From Betaproteobacteria bacterium (GTDB lineage: Bacteria > Pseudomonadota > Gammaproteobacteria > Burkholderiales > Rhodocyclaceae), in the NCBI GenBank assembly GCA_016705475.1, contig JADIYD010000006.1:1-64000 (forward strand): DNA of 64,000 nucleotides. Reading direction: 5' to 3'. A model generated the notes under the pieces. That model was not told the DNA's origin and made no database searches. It saw only the letters and a program-made list of their open reading frames with translations. The position numbers and the translations under genes are program-made. Positions 35,776 through 44,651 of this stretch are shown piece after piece. Each line of letters starts with the position of its first letter. Position 1 is the stretch's first letter.

Positions 35776-36312
35776 ATGGCTGAATCCGTCACTATCGCCC
35801 GCCCTTACGCTGAAGCCCTGTTCCGGGCAGCTAAAGAAAGCGGCAATCTGGCCAAGTGGGCCGAGCAAGCAGCAACGCTCGCCCAGGTGGCTGCCAGTCC
35901 CGAAGTCCACGCGGCTATCGGCGATCCCAATGTGGCGGCCCCGCAACTGGTCGACCTTTTCCGGTCTGCCTGCGGTACGGCGGTAGATGCGGAGCTGGCG
36001 AACTTCATCCAGCTGCTGTCCAACAACGACCGTCTGGGGCTGTTGCCGGAAATCGCCGCCTTGTACGAAAGCTACAAGCGTGGGGAAGAAGGCACCAAGC
36101 AAGCCGAAATCATTTCGGCCTTCCCGATCGATGACAACCAGGTGAAAGCCCTGTTGCCCCAACTCGAAGCCGTCTTCAAGACCAAGCTTGAGTCTTCGGT
36201 GTCGGTTGATCCGACCCTGATTGGTGGCATCAAGGTAATCGTTGGCGACCAGATGCTGGATGCTTCAGTCCGCGGCAAGCTCGACGCCATGGCTACGGCG
36301 CTGAACAACTAG
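35776..36312 (+). CDS. atpH: F1Fo ATP synthase subunit delta
   Basis: 178 aa. OSCP/delta fold joining the peripheral stalk to F1. The N-terminal TIARPYAEALFRAA and C-terminal PTLIGGIKVIVGDQMLDASV are diagnostic. It starts 3 nt after atpF. Confidence 0.97.
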   Translation: MAESVTIARPYAEALFRAAKESGNLAKWAEQAATLAQVAASPEVHAAIGDPNVAAPQLVDLFRSACGTAVDAELANFIQLLSNNDRLGLLPEIAALYESYKRGEEGTKQAEIISAFPIDDNQVKALLPQLEAVFKTKLESSVSVDPTLIGGIKVIVGDQMLDASVRGKLDAMATALNN

Positions 36313-36321
36313 GAGAATTTC

Positions 36322-37860
36322 ATGCAGTTGAATCCTTCCGAAATTTCTGAACTGATCAAGAGCAAGATCCAGAACCTGCAAGGCGCATCGGAAGTGCGCA
36401 CGCAGGGCACTGTGGTATCCGTCACCGACGGTATCTGCCGCGTGCACGGCCTGCAAGACGTTATGCAGGGCGAAATGCTGGAATTCCCCGGCAACACCTT
36501 TGGTATGGCGCTCAACCTTGAGCGTGATTCCGTCGGTGCCGTGGTTCTTGGTGCATACGAACACATTTCCGAAGGCGACGTGGTCAAGACCACCGGTCGC
36601 ATTCTGGAAGTTCCCGTCGGCCACGAATTGCTCGGCCGCGTGGTCAACTCCCTCGGTCAGCCGATCGACGGCAAGGGCCCGATCAATGCCAAGAAAACCG
36701 ACAAGCTGGAAAAGGTTGCGCCGGGCGTTATTTGGCGTAAATCGGTTTCCCAGCCCGTACAGACTGGTCTGAAGTGCGTCGACTCCATGGTGCCGGTTGG
36801 CCGTGGCCAGCGCGAGCTGATCATTGGCGACCGTCAGACCGGCAAGACCGCCGTCGCTGTTGACGCCATCATCAACCAGAAAGACAAAGGTCTGTTCTGC
36901 GTTTATGTTGCTATCGGCCAAAAAGCTTCGACCATCGCCAACGTCGTTCGCAAGCTCGAAGAGCACGGCGCGATGGCAAACACCATCGTCGTTGCCGCCC
37001 CGGCTTCCGAATCCGCCGCTCTGCAGTATCTCGCACCGTACGCAGGTTGTACGATGGGCGAATACTTCCGCGACATCGGTGAAGATGCACTGATCGTTTA
37101 TGACGACTTGACCAAGCAGGCTTGGGGCTACCGCCAGGTTTCCCTGTTGCTGCGCCGTCCGCCGGGTCGTGAAGCTTACCCGGGCGACGTGTTCTATCTC
37201 CACTCCCGCTTGCTCGAACGCGCCGCTCGCGTTTCGGAAGAATGGGTCGAGAAAGTCACCAACGGCGAAATCAAGGGCAAGACTGGCTCCCTGACCGCTC
37301 TGCCGGTTATCGAGACACAAGCCGGCGACGTCTCCGCCTTCGTTCCGACCAACGTCATTTCTATTACTGACGGTCAGATCTTCCTGGAAACCGACCTCTT
37401 CAACGCCGGTATTCGTCCTGCAATCAACGCCGGTATTTCCGTGTCCCGCGTCGGTGGCGCTGCTCAAACCAAGCTGATCAAAAAGCTCGGCGGTGGTGTT
37501 CGTCTGGCTCTGGCTCAGTACCGCGAACTTGCAGCGTTTGCCCAGTTTGCATCCGACCTTGACGAAGCGACCCGCAAGCAGCTGGAGCGCGGCCGTCTGG
37601 TCACCGAGCTGATGAAGCAAGCCCAGTATTCGCCGATGAGCATCTCCGAAATGGCCGTCACGCTGTACGCAGCCGACAAGGGCTACTTTGACGATGTAGA
37701 AGTCAAGCGTGCTCTGGACTGCGAAAAGGCCATGATCGGTTACCTCAAGTCCAATTGCGCCGCCCTCATGAATACCATGGAGACGACGGCTGACCTGAGT
37801 GCCGATTCCGAGAAGCAACTTGCCGCCGGCATCGTCGCTTTCAAGAGCAGCTGGGCCTGA
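36322..37860 (+). CDS. atpA: F1Fo ATP synthase subunit alpha
   Basis: 512 aa, the non-catalytic nucleotide-binding subunit of the F1 hexamer. Walker A GDRQTGKT is at residues 169-176, as in E. coli. The Arg finger region SVSRVGGAAQ is present. GGAG precedes the ATG. Confidence 0.98.
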   Translation: MQLNPSEISELIKSKIQNLQGASEVRTQGTVVSVTDGICRVHGLQDVMQGEMLEFPGNTFGMALNLERDSVGAVVLGAYEHISEGDVVKTTGRILEVPVGHELLGRVVNSLGQPIDGKGPINAKKTDKLEKVAPGVIWRKSVSQPVQTGLKCVDSMVPVGRGQRELIIGDRQTGKTAVAVDAIINQKDKGLFCVYVAIGQKASTIANVVRKLEEHGAMANTIVVAAPASESAALQYLAPYAGCTMGEYFRDIGEDALIVYDDLTKQAWGYRQVSLLLRRPPGREAYPGDVFYLHSRLLERAARVSEEWVEKVTNGEIKGKTGSLTALPVIETQAGDVSAFVPTNVISITDGQIFLETDLFNAGIRPAINAGISVSRVGGAAQTKLIKKLGGGVRLALAQYRELAAFAQFASDLDEATRKQLERGRLVTELMKQAQYSPMSISEMAVTLYAADKGYFDDVEVKRALDCEKAMIGYLKSNCAALMNTMETTADLSADSEKQLAAGIVAFKSSWA

Positions 37861-37874
37861 TCTAGGAGAACGCC

Positions 37875-38735
37875 ATGCCTAGCGGCAAGGAAATTCGCAA
37901 CAAGATCAAGAGCGTCGAAAACACGCGCAAGATCACCAAGGCCATGGAAATGGTGGCCGCATCCAAAATGCGCAAGGCGCAGGAACGGATGCGGGCTGCC
38001 CGTCCCTATGGCGAGAAGATCCGGCGCGTTGCAGGCAACCTGTCTCATGCTCTGACCGAGTACCGCCATCCTTTCCTCGTGAATCGGGAGCAAGCCGCCA
38101 TCGGCATGATTCTGATCACGTCAGACAAAGGTCTGTGCGGCGGTCTGAACTCGAACCTTCTTCGTCTGGCCATCACGAAGATGAAGGAGTTCGAGTCTAC
38201 GGGCAAGAAACTTCAGGCTACTTGTATCGGCAACAAAGGTCTCGGCTTCATGCAACGTGCCGGTGCCAAAGTCGTCTCGCACGTGACCGGGCTGGGCGAT
38301 ACGCCCCACCTGGAAAAGCTCATCGGGCCCGTCAAGGTTCAACTTGATGCGTACATGAACGGTGAGATTGACGCGCTGTACATTGGCTACACCCGTTTCA
38401 TCAATACGATGAAGCAGGAGCCGGTGTTCGAACAACTGCTTCCACTTTCTAGCGGCACCATTGGCTCCGCCAAGACCAAGTGGGATTATGTCTACGAACC
38501 GGATGCCAAGGCAGTCATTGACGATCTGCTGATCCGTTATGTCGAAGCATTGATTTATCAGGCCGTTGCAGAAAACATGGCCTCCGAGCAGTCTGCCCGG
38601 ATGGTTGCCATGAAGTCTGCCTCGGACAACGCCAAGACCGTTATCGGCGACTTGAAGCTGGTTTACAACAAGGCCCGTCAGGCTGCGATTACCAAGGAAC
38701 TCTCGGAAATCGTCAGCGGCGCCGCCGCGGTGTGA
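37875..38735 (+). CDS. atpG: F1Fo ATP synthase subunit gamma
   Basis: 286 aa, the central rotor shaft. The N-terminal GKEIRNKIKSVENTRKITKA, then MEMVAASKMRKAQ, and the C-terminal MKSASDNAKTVIGDLKLVYN-like helix pair form the coiled coil. Spacing to atpA is 14 nt, with AGGAG before the ATG. Confidence 0.97.
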   Translation: MPSGKEIRNKIKSVENTRKITKAMEMVAASKMRKAQERMRAARPYGEKIRRVAGNLSHALTEYRHPFLVNREQAAIGMILITSDKGLCGGLNSNLLRLAITKMKEFESTGKKLQATCIGNKGLGFMQRAGAKVVSHVTGLGDTPHLEKLIGPVKVQLDAYMNGEIDALYIGYTRFINTMKQEPVFEQLLPLSSGTIGSAKTKWDYVYEPDAKAVIDDLLIRYVEALIYQAVAENMASEQSARMVAMKSASDNAKTVIGDLKLVYNKARQAAITKELSEIVSGAAAV

Positions 38736-38766
38736 CGCGTAGATTTTTATTTTTGGGGATTTGAAT

Positions 38767-40167
38767 ATGAGTCAAGGTTCAATCGTTCAGTGCATCGGCG
38801 CCGTTGTGGACATCCACTTCCCGCGCGATCAGATGCCGAAGGTCTACGACGCCCTCAAGCTGGATGCTTCTGAAGCAAACGGCATGGCAGAAGACGGCCT
38901 GACATTCGAAGTGCAACAACAACTCGGTGATGGCGTTGTACGTACCATTGCCATGGGTTCTTCCGACGGTCTGCGTCGTGGCATGAAGGTGAACAACACC
39001 GGTGCCGGCATCTCTGTGCCGGTCGGTATGGGCACCTTGGGCCGCATCATGGACGTTCTCGGTCGCCCGATTGATGAAGCTGGTCCAATCGATTCCAACG
39101 AGCTGCGTGAAATTCACCAGATGGCTCCGAAGTTCGACGAACTGTCATCTTCCGTTGATCTGCTGGAAACAGGCATCAAGGTTATTGACCTGATCTGCCC
39201 GTTCGCCAAGGGCGGCAAGGTCGGTCTGTTCGGTGGTGCCGGCGTCGGCAAGACCGTTAACATGATGGAACTCATCAACAACATCGCCAAGCAACACGCA
39301 GGTTTGTCCGTGTTTGCCGGCGTGGGTGAGCGTACCCGTGAAGGTAACGACTTCTATCACGAAATGAAGGACTCCAACGTTCTCGACAAGGTCGCGATGG
39401 TGTTCGGTCAGATGAACGAGCCTCCAGGCAACCGTCTGCGCGTCGCGCTGACCGGTCTGACCATGGCTGAGCGTTTCCGTGATGATGGTCGCGACATTCT
39501 GTTCTTCGTCGACAACATCTACCGCTACACCCTGGCTGGTACGGAAGTTTCCGCACTGCTCGGCCGTATGCCTTCCGCCGTGGGCTATCAGCCGACGCTG
39601 GCTGAAGAAATGGGCCGTCTGCAAGAGCGTATTACCTCTACCAAGGTTGGCTCGATCACCTCCATCCAGGCCGTTTACGTGCCTGCCGATGACTTGACCG
39701 ACCCTTCCCCGGCCACCACCTTCCTGCACCTTGACTCCACCGTTGTGTTGTCGCGTGACATCGCCTCCCTGGGTATCTACCCGGCTGTCGATCCGCTCGA
39801 TTCCACCTCGCGTCAGCTGGATCCGCAGGTCGTTGGCGAAGAGCATTACGCTGTTGCCCGTGCTGTGCAGATGAATCTGCAACGCTACAAGGAACTGCGT
39901 GACATCATCGCGATTCTGGGTATGGACGAACTGTCTCCAGAAGACAAGCTCGCCGTTTCCCGTGCTCGTAAGATTCAGCGCTTCCTGTCGCAGCCGTTCC
40001 ACGTTGCTGAAGTCTTTACCGGTTCCCCGGGCAAGTTCGTTCCCCTCAAGGAAACGATCAAGGGCTTCAAGGGTATCTGCGCCGGCGAATACGATCACCT
40101 GCCGGAACAAGCGTTTTACATGGTTGGCGGCATTGAGGAAGTCCTCGAGAAGGCCAAGACGCTGTAA
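38767..40167 (+). CDS. atpD: F1Fo ATP synthase subunit beta
   Basis: 466 aa, the catalytic subunit. Walker A GGAGVGKT lies at about residue 156, VFAGVGERTREGNDFYHEM holds the catalytic Glu, and the downstream VYVPADDLTDP is the DELSEED-side segment. The ATG at 38767 has GGGGA nearby; an upstream TTG (38761) is less likely. Confidence 0.98.
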   Translation: MSQGSIVQCIGAVVDIHFPRDQMPKVYDALKLDASEANGMAEDGLTFEVQQQLGDGVVRTIAMGSSDGLRRGMKVNNTGAGISVPVGMGTLGRIMDVLGRPIDEAGPIDSNELREIHQMAPKFDELSSSVDLLETGIKVIDLICPFAKGGKVGLFGGAGVGKTVNMMELINNIAKQHAGLSVFAGVGERTREGNDFYHEMKDSNVLDKVAMVFGQMNEPPGNRLRVALTGLTMAERFRDDGRDILFFVDNIYRYTLAGTEVSALLGRMPSAVGYQPTLAEEMGRLQERITSTKVGSITSIQAVYVPADDLTDPSPATTFLHLDSTVVLSRDIASLGIYPAVDPLDSTSRQLDPQVVGEEHYAVARAVQMNLQRYKELRDIIAILGMDELSPEDKLAVSRARKIQRFLSQPFHVAEVFTGSPGKFVPLKETIKGFKGICAGEYDHLPEQAFYMVGGIEEVLEKAKTL

Positions 40168-40195
40168 TAACGCAACGCCGTATAGGAGCTAGTTA

Positions 40196-40621
40196 ATGGC
40201 TATGACTGTTCATTGTGATGTCGTCAGTGCCGAGGAGTCGATCTTCTCCGGCCTGGTGGAAATCGCAGTGTTCCCCGGCGAAGCCGGGGAACTCGGTATT
40301 CTTCCGCGTCACACACCACTGCTAACTCGCATCAAGCCAGGCACCATCCGTTTGAAGGTGCCGAACCAGAGCGAGTTCGAGTTGGTGTATGTTTCCGGTG
40401 GCATGCTGGAAGTTCAGCCCGACATGATTACCGTGTTGGCTGATACTGCGATTCGTGCGCACGATCTGGACGAAGCCAAGGCAATGGAAGCCAAGAAGCG
40501 GGCCGAGGAAGCTCTCGCCAATCGGAACGCTGAAATGGATTACGCCGCTGCTGAAGCAGAACTGGCGCAAGCTGTTGCCCAGTTGCAAGCAATCCAGCGT
40601 CTGCGCAAGCACACGCACTAA
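40196..40621 (+). CDS. atpC: F1Fo ATP synthase subunit epsilon
   Basis: 141 aa: an N-terminal beta sandwich (FPGEAGELGILPRHTPLLT, then VSGGMLEVQPD) and a C-terminal two-helix regulatory arm (EAKAMEAKKRAEEALANRNA). It closes the atp operon. AGGAG precedes the ATG. Confidence 0.97.
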   Translation: MAMTVHCDVVSAEESIFSGLVEIAVFPGEAGELGILPRHTPLLTRIKPGTIRLKVPNQSEFELVYVSGGMLEVQPDMITVLADTAIRAHDLDEAKAMEAKKRAEEALANRNAEMDYAAAEAELAQAVAQLQAIQRLRKHTH

Positions 40622-40638
40622 TTCCGGAACTTCGGATC

Positions 40639-40666
40639 AAAAAAGGCAGCTTCGGCTGCCTTTTTT
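40639..40666. terminator. Bidirectional terminator between atpC and ubiJ
   Basis: AAAAAAGGCAGC-TTCG-GCTGCCTTTTTT: a perfect stem with a UUCG tetraloop, A-run on one side and T-run on the other, between convergent genes. Confidence 0.95.
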
Positions 40667-40688
40667 ACTGCCGCCGCCCTGAAAAATT

Positions 40689-41258
40689 CTAGAGGCGGGC
40701 TATGCGTTTTTCCAGTCTCGCAACATCGTCCCGAAGAGAAACCACGCCACTGCCAAAAGCAGTCACATCGTGACTTGCAGCAAGCATTCCCGATTCTTCG
40801 ATGGCGTACTCGGTAAAATTGTCCGCCATTCGCGCAGCGGCATCATGGATGGCTGCAGCCAATTTCATCCCAAGCTTCGAAAAGCGCCTTGCTGGAATAT
40901 CACCTACTAGTTGGGCTAGATCAGCCTCGCCATCCCATCTCAGATTCCGCAATACGAATGCAAGGCTTTCGGCGATATCAGCAGAACCACCAAGTTTCAC
41001 CGATGAAAACAGCGTATCGCGATCGAAGAGCAAACGGGCCGCCAGATCGCCTGGCAGGGTGATACTGACATCGGGGTGAAGTACTTTCTCGCCAGGTTGA
41101 AACAGGCCTTGATCGTTGATGGCCAATCTCACCACAAAAAACCCGCTATCAACTTGCAGTTGAGCGCCAGAGTGCGCAGCAAGACGTGTCTGCGCCCAAC
41201 TTTCGCCTTCAATCAAATGATTCAAGGCACGAACCACCAGCGAAATAAGCGCTTCCAT
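40689..41258 (-). CDS. ubiJ: Ubiquinone biosynthesis accessory protein UbiJ (SCP2 domain)
   Basis: 189 aa with an N-terminal SCP2 lipid-binding domain (FFVVRLAINDQGLF, then PDVSITLPGDLAARLLF, GDAELA-like VKLGGSADIAESLAFVL) and a C-terminal helical arm. UbiJ is a scaffold or carrier of the Ubi metabolon needed for aerobic ubiquinone synthesis. It is 11 nt downstream of ubiE. ubiB, usually third in this operon, is absent: atpC follows in the opposite orientation. Confidence 0.88.
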   Translation of the reverse strand: MEALISLVVRALNHLIEGESWAQTRLAAHSGAQLQVDSGFFVVRLAINDQGLFQPGEKVLHPDVSITLPGDLAARLLFDRDTLFSSVKLGGSADIAESLAFVLRNLRWDGEADLAQLVGDIPARRFSKLGMKLAAAIHDAAARMADNFTEYAIEESGMLAASHDVTAFGSGVVSLRDDVARLEKRIARL

Positions 41259-41269
41259 TGATTTGCTGC

Positions 41270-42007
41270 TTAAAACTTGAATCCGCGATGCAGGGCAACG
41301 ACACCCAGAGCGAGATTGAAGTACTCTACCTTCTCAAACCCGACCCCCTCCATCATGGATTTGAGTTCTTCCTGACCCGGATGAACACGTATCGACTCCG
41401 ACAGGTAGCGATAGCTGTCGGAATCGTTCGTGACCAGTTGTCCGACTCGAGGAATAACCTTGAAGGAATAAAAATCATAGAGCGGAGCCAACGGCTTCCA
41501 GACCTGTGAGAACTCGAGCACCAGCAGGCGACCGCCGGGGCGCAGAACACGGCGCATTTCGGCGAGCGCCGCATCCTTGTGGGTCATGTTGCGTAAGCCG
41601 AAGGCAACGGTGACACAGTCGAACCAATCATCCGGAAAGGGCAGCTTCTCGGCATCACACTGCGCGACCGGCAGCATATGCCCCTTGTCGAGCAAGCGGT
41701 CGCGTCCACGCGCCAGCATCGCATTGTTGATGTCGGTCAGCCAAACCTGACCACTTTTTCCAACCCGCTTGGAGAACGCCAGTGAGAGATCGCCTGTACC
41801 ACCAGCGACGTCCAATACGCGCGAACCTTCGCGAACGCCGCTGCGCTGGATCGCAAAGGCTTTCCACAGACGGTGCATGCCACCTGACATCAAATCGTTC
41901 ATCAAGTCGTAACGACTGGCAACAGAATCGAATACGTCAGCTACCCGCCGGGCCTTTTCCTGCTCGGCAACGGCTTCGTAGCCAAAATGGGTTTTTTCGT
42001 TGTTCAT
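41270..42007 (-). CDS. ubiE: Demethylmenaquinone/ubiquinone C-methyltransferase UbiE
   Basis: 245 aa from the ATG at 42007 (HFGYEAVAEQEKARRVADVF). SAM-dependent C-methylation in ubiquinone and menaquinone synthesis. Signatures YDLMNDLMSGGMHRLWK, VLDVAGGTGDLSLAFSKRVG, FGLRNMTHKDAALAEMRRVL and RPGGRLLVLEFS are intact. An upstream extension to 42088 would overlap DUF971 and is rejected. Confidence 0.96.
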   Translation of the reverse strand: MNNEKTHFGYEAVAEQEKARRVADVFDSVASRYDLMNDLMSGGMHRLWKAFAIQRSGVREGSRVLDVAGGTGDLSLAFSKRVGKSGQVWLTDINNAMLARGRDRLLDKGHMLPVAQCDAEKLPFPDDWFDCVTVAFGLRNMTHKDAALAEMRRVLRPGGRLLVLEFSQVWKPLAPLYDFYSFKVIPRVGQLVTNDSDSYRYLSESIRVHPGQEELKSMMEGVGFEKVEYFNLALGVVALHRGFKF

Positions 42008-42011
42008 GATT

Positions 42012-42431
42012 TCAGTGATGATGGCCGCAGCTTCCGGCTGCAGGAGGAGTGGAAGTATCGATATCGCGTGATAGCCCCTGTGCTTCAATTTGCTTCAGGT
42101 ACTCCTGCCAAAGCTCGTCATGGTGCTTACCAAGGTTGTAGAGCAGATCCCAAGAATATAAACCGCTATCATGGCCATCAGAAAAGACCGGGCGCAGGGC
42201 ATACGTACCGACCGGTTCGATACGTTCTATATCGATGTCCCGCTTTCCAGTCTGCAGGGTCTCCTGACCGGGTCCATGGCCCCTGGCTTCGGCAGAGGGT
42301 GTATAGACGCGCAGAAATTCAAAATCCAGCGCATAGCACTCTCCATCGGCATAGATTAGCTCCAGCCGACGGGATTTCTTGTGCAATTTGATTTCGCTCG
42401 GTATCGGCGTGTCTTTATCAATACCAGCCAT
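42012..42431 (-). CDS. DUF971 (gamma-butyrobetaine hydroxylase N-terminal-like) protein
   Basis: 139 aa. A small beta domain (PSEIKLHKKSRRLELIY, LDFEFLRVYTPSAEARGHGP, then IEPVGTYALRPVFSDGHDSG and YSWDLLYNLGKHHDELWQEY) ending in a Cys/His tail (GSCGHHH). Stand-alone DUF971 proteins often neighbour ubiE or Fe-S genes; the function is not settled. The stop is 4 nt before the ubiE ATG, so it is in the same operon. GGAG lies seven nt before the ATG. Confidence 0.85.
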   Translation of the reverse strand: MAGIDKDTPIPSEIKLHKKSRRLELIYADGECYALDFEFLRVYTPSAEARGHGPGQETLQTGKRDIDIERIEPVGTYALRPVFSDGHDSGLYSWDLLYNLGKHHDELWQEYLKQIEAQGLSRDIDTSTPPAAGSCGHHH

Positions 42432-42492
42432 AGTTTTCTCCAGAATGAGGCGCTAGTTTAGCGCACTCATCGTCAGCCTATACCGTGATAGG

Positions 42493-44097
42493 TCAAATCA
42501 CCTGATAGCTGATGCGGTCGTAGTCGGTTCCACGCTGAAGTAAGTGGTTCATTCGAAGTTGCCAGGAGGAATCTTCGCCCGAAGAAACATCGAGTATTCG
42601 GCTCGCCTGATACATTCCCGGTGGCAGGACAATGGATCCTTCTTCCTTTATCGCCGGTACCGGCGGCAGCAAAAAGGCTCGAACAAAACGCTCGTTGTTG
42701 CCGGCTTTCAACGCCGCAACACGGACGGCTATACCAGCCGGCATACCGGGCAGGGTAGCCACGCCGACGATCAACCCGCCATCCTCTTCCTGCATTAGCC
42801 AAGTTGCCTGCACCAGCAGAAAATGATCGCCATCGTGGGGACAAAGCGCCATGAGCTGGCCATGCGATATCCGCATTCCGGCGCAACTGCGCCCCAGGCG
42901 AAAGCCATTGGCCGAGTGGTTGATGACCGACCACTCATCGACTGGAAAGCTGATCAACGGCTTTATGGCGGGTGTCTGATCCAAATCGACACGTTCACCG
43001 AAGGTAAACAACTGATCAAACTCACCGCGCGAGAAAGCTGCCGCCGAATCCGGCTGCGCGAAGTCCTTGCCGGTGGTACAAAAGTGGATCGCCTCGAAGC
43101 CTACTGCGACCTTGGCTAAACCCTGAGTGGCGAAGCGGCGGAAGCGGCGCGGTGAAGCAGACTGCGTCCAGGGACGGGCAAGATGATCGAGCAGCGCGAC
43201 AACATGACCGCTGGTTTCCTCACCAAGCCCCAGTTGGGATGGCGTAACGCGCTGCCGGAGCTGACTGAGCATGTGATTGATCTGCAGGCCCAGACGCGTG
43301 GTATCCAGGCGCCGGGTGTCGGCGGAGGGTTCATCGGCGACCGCCGTCGGATGCAGTGGCAAATCCTTCATCAACTCGATGACGTAGGCAGGAACCTCAA
43401 AATCGTCATCCAGCTTGTGAATGGAAACCAATGGCGCCCACATGTTGGCCCAGCGCCGAATAAGGTTCAGGTTACGTACGCTGTTACTGTAGGGGCTTGC
43501 GATATCGATCAGCAACAAGGTCACGTAGGCGGCCGCGCAATGCGTTGCCTGCAGGCTGTTTTCGAGTGCATCTTCAACCGGCGTGTAGGAAATACCCCAC
43601 TCCTCGGCTGTCTCGTAGAAGCCATGCAGATCCAGCCAGATGCCGGGCGGCAAATCACGGCGGGCCCGGTAATGCTCCAGAATAACCATCCCCGTGTAGT
43701 ACAGGCAACGATGCAGAACAGTGGCCATCAAGGAGACGTATTGCGCGTTTTCCGCGTCTGGTTCCTCAAGCTGGGCACACAGCGCGTAGGCCTTACCCAT
43801 CTTGCGCCAGGCAGTGACTACCTGCTGGAAATAGGACTCTTCTTCGCTTGCCAGCGGTAGCGCCCTGTTGTGATAGCGCCGAGCCATCTCCTCTTCGACG
43901 AAACACATTGGCGCCCGCGCCTGTTCTAGCAGGGTGAGCAGGACACCAGACGGTGGAGGCGCCATGAGCAGCGAGTCAACAAAGAGCATCAGCTGTCGTT
44001 CAGCGACTATCGGATTGGCCAACGACAATTGGGAAAGGTAATCCATCCCGCTTTGCAGATCTGAAATCACGGGAAACTCAATGGCTGTCGTGTTCAC
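42493..44097 (-). CDS. Unknown 534-aa cytoplasmic protein, possible PilZ-like C-terminus
   Basis: I chose the GTG at 44097 (MNTTAIEFPVISD) because GAGGG lies eight nt upstream; a TTG at 44106 overlapping the HIT stop is the alternative. The N-terminal two thirds are helical (e.g. YFQQVVTAWRKMGKAYALCA, LNLIRRWANMWAPLVSIHKL). The last 140 residues look beta-rich: EWSVINHSANGFRLGRS, RISHGQLMALCP, HFLLVQATWLMQEEDGGLIV. That pattern (W-x-V-x-N-x-S-x-x-G, then G-x-L) is reminiscent of PilZ-like domains but lacks an RxxxR motif. No membrane segments. It sits between the HIT gene and DUF971 on the same strand. Confidence 0.55.
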   Translation of the reverse strand: MNTTAIEFPVISDLQSGMDYLSQLSLANPIVAERQLMLFVDSLLMAPPPSGVLLTLLEQARAPMCFVEEEMARRYHNRALPLASEEESYFQQVVTAWRKMGKAYALCAQLEEPDAENAQYVSLMATVLHRCLYYTGMVILEHYRARRDLPPGIWLDLHGFYETAEEWGISYTPVEDALENSLQATHCAAAYVTLLLIDIASPYSNSVRNLNLIRRWANMWAPLVSIHKLDDDFEVPAYVIELMKDLPLHPTAVADEPSADTRRLDTTRLGLQINHMLSQLRQRVTPSQLGLGEETSGHVVALLDHLARPWTQSASPRRFRRFATQGLAKVAVGFEAIHFCTTGKDFAQPDSAAAFSRGEFDQLFTFGERVDLDQTPAIKPLISFPVDEWSVINHSANGFRLGRSCAGMRISHGQLMALCPHDGDHFLLVQATWLMQEEDGGLIVGVATLPGMPAGIAVRVAALKAGNNERFVRAFLLPPVPAIKEEGSIVLPPGMYQASRILDVSSGEDSSWQLRMNHLLQRGTDYDRISYQVI

Positions 44098-44102
44098 AAT
44101 CC

Positions 44103-44540
44103 TCAACCCTCTTCGATATCTGCCAAAGCAGCGCCAAGCGCGTCAGCAAGAACCGCGTCATTGACCATCGGCCGTGGCGTCGATTCCTCACACCGGACTG
44201 CACCCCAAACCGGTTCCGGAAAATGCCGGTCGTTTTTCCAGCGTGGGATGACATGCCAATGGACATGGGGAACCATATTGCCGAAACTGGCCAGATTGAT
44301 TTTATCCGGCGAGAAAAGCGCGCGCACGACGGATTCGACTGCGAAAACGACGCGCATGAGCATCGCTCGCTGCCTTGGCTCGAGATCGGTCATCTCGCGC
44401 ACATGGTGGTTCCAGATGACGCGACAGAATCCCGGGTAATGCGGGTCATCCACCCTCACCACACGGAAAAGCGCCGACTGCCAGAGAACGGCCCCGCCGG
44501 GGTGCATGCACAAATCACAGGACTGAATTTCGTTACCCAT
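44103..44540 (-). CDS. HIT-family nucleotide hydrolase/transferase
   Basis: 145 aa from the ATG at 44540 (GGAG nine nt upstream). The histidine triad is HVHWHVIPRW near residue 95, within the FGNMVPHVHWHVIPR block. The N-terminal CDLC motif with H further on may bind zinc. The fold family hydrolyses nucleoside phosphoramidates or dinucleotides; the substrate is unknown. It starts the operon running to ubiJ. Confidence 0.85.
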   Translation of the reverse strand: MGNEIQSCDLCMHPGGAVLWQSALFRVVRVDDPHYPGFCRVIWNHHVREMTDLEPRQRAMLMRVVFAVESVVRALFSPDKINLASFGNMVPHVHWHVIPRWKNDRHFPEPVWGAVRCEESTPRPMVNDAVLADALGAALADIEEG

Positions 44541-44621
44541 GCCAACTTGCTCCGGTTTTCCACAAAGGATTACACCGAAGAACAAATATCACAAGCAGCC
44601 CCCGCAAAAGAACCTGCTATT

Positions 44622-44651
44622 TCACGGTCAACCGGAAAAAACGAACAAAAA
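44622..44651 (+). repeat. Dispersed element, intergenic half-copy
   Basis: TCACGGTCAACCGGAAAAAA, then CGAACAAAAA. The second half of the consensus (GGCCAAAAT) is degenerate. It lies immediately 3' of the DUF3683 oxidoreductase stop codon. Confidence 0.75.
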
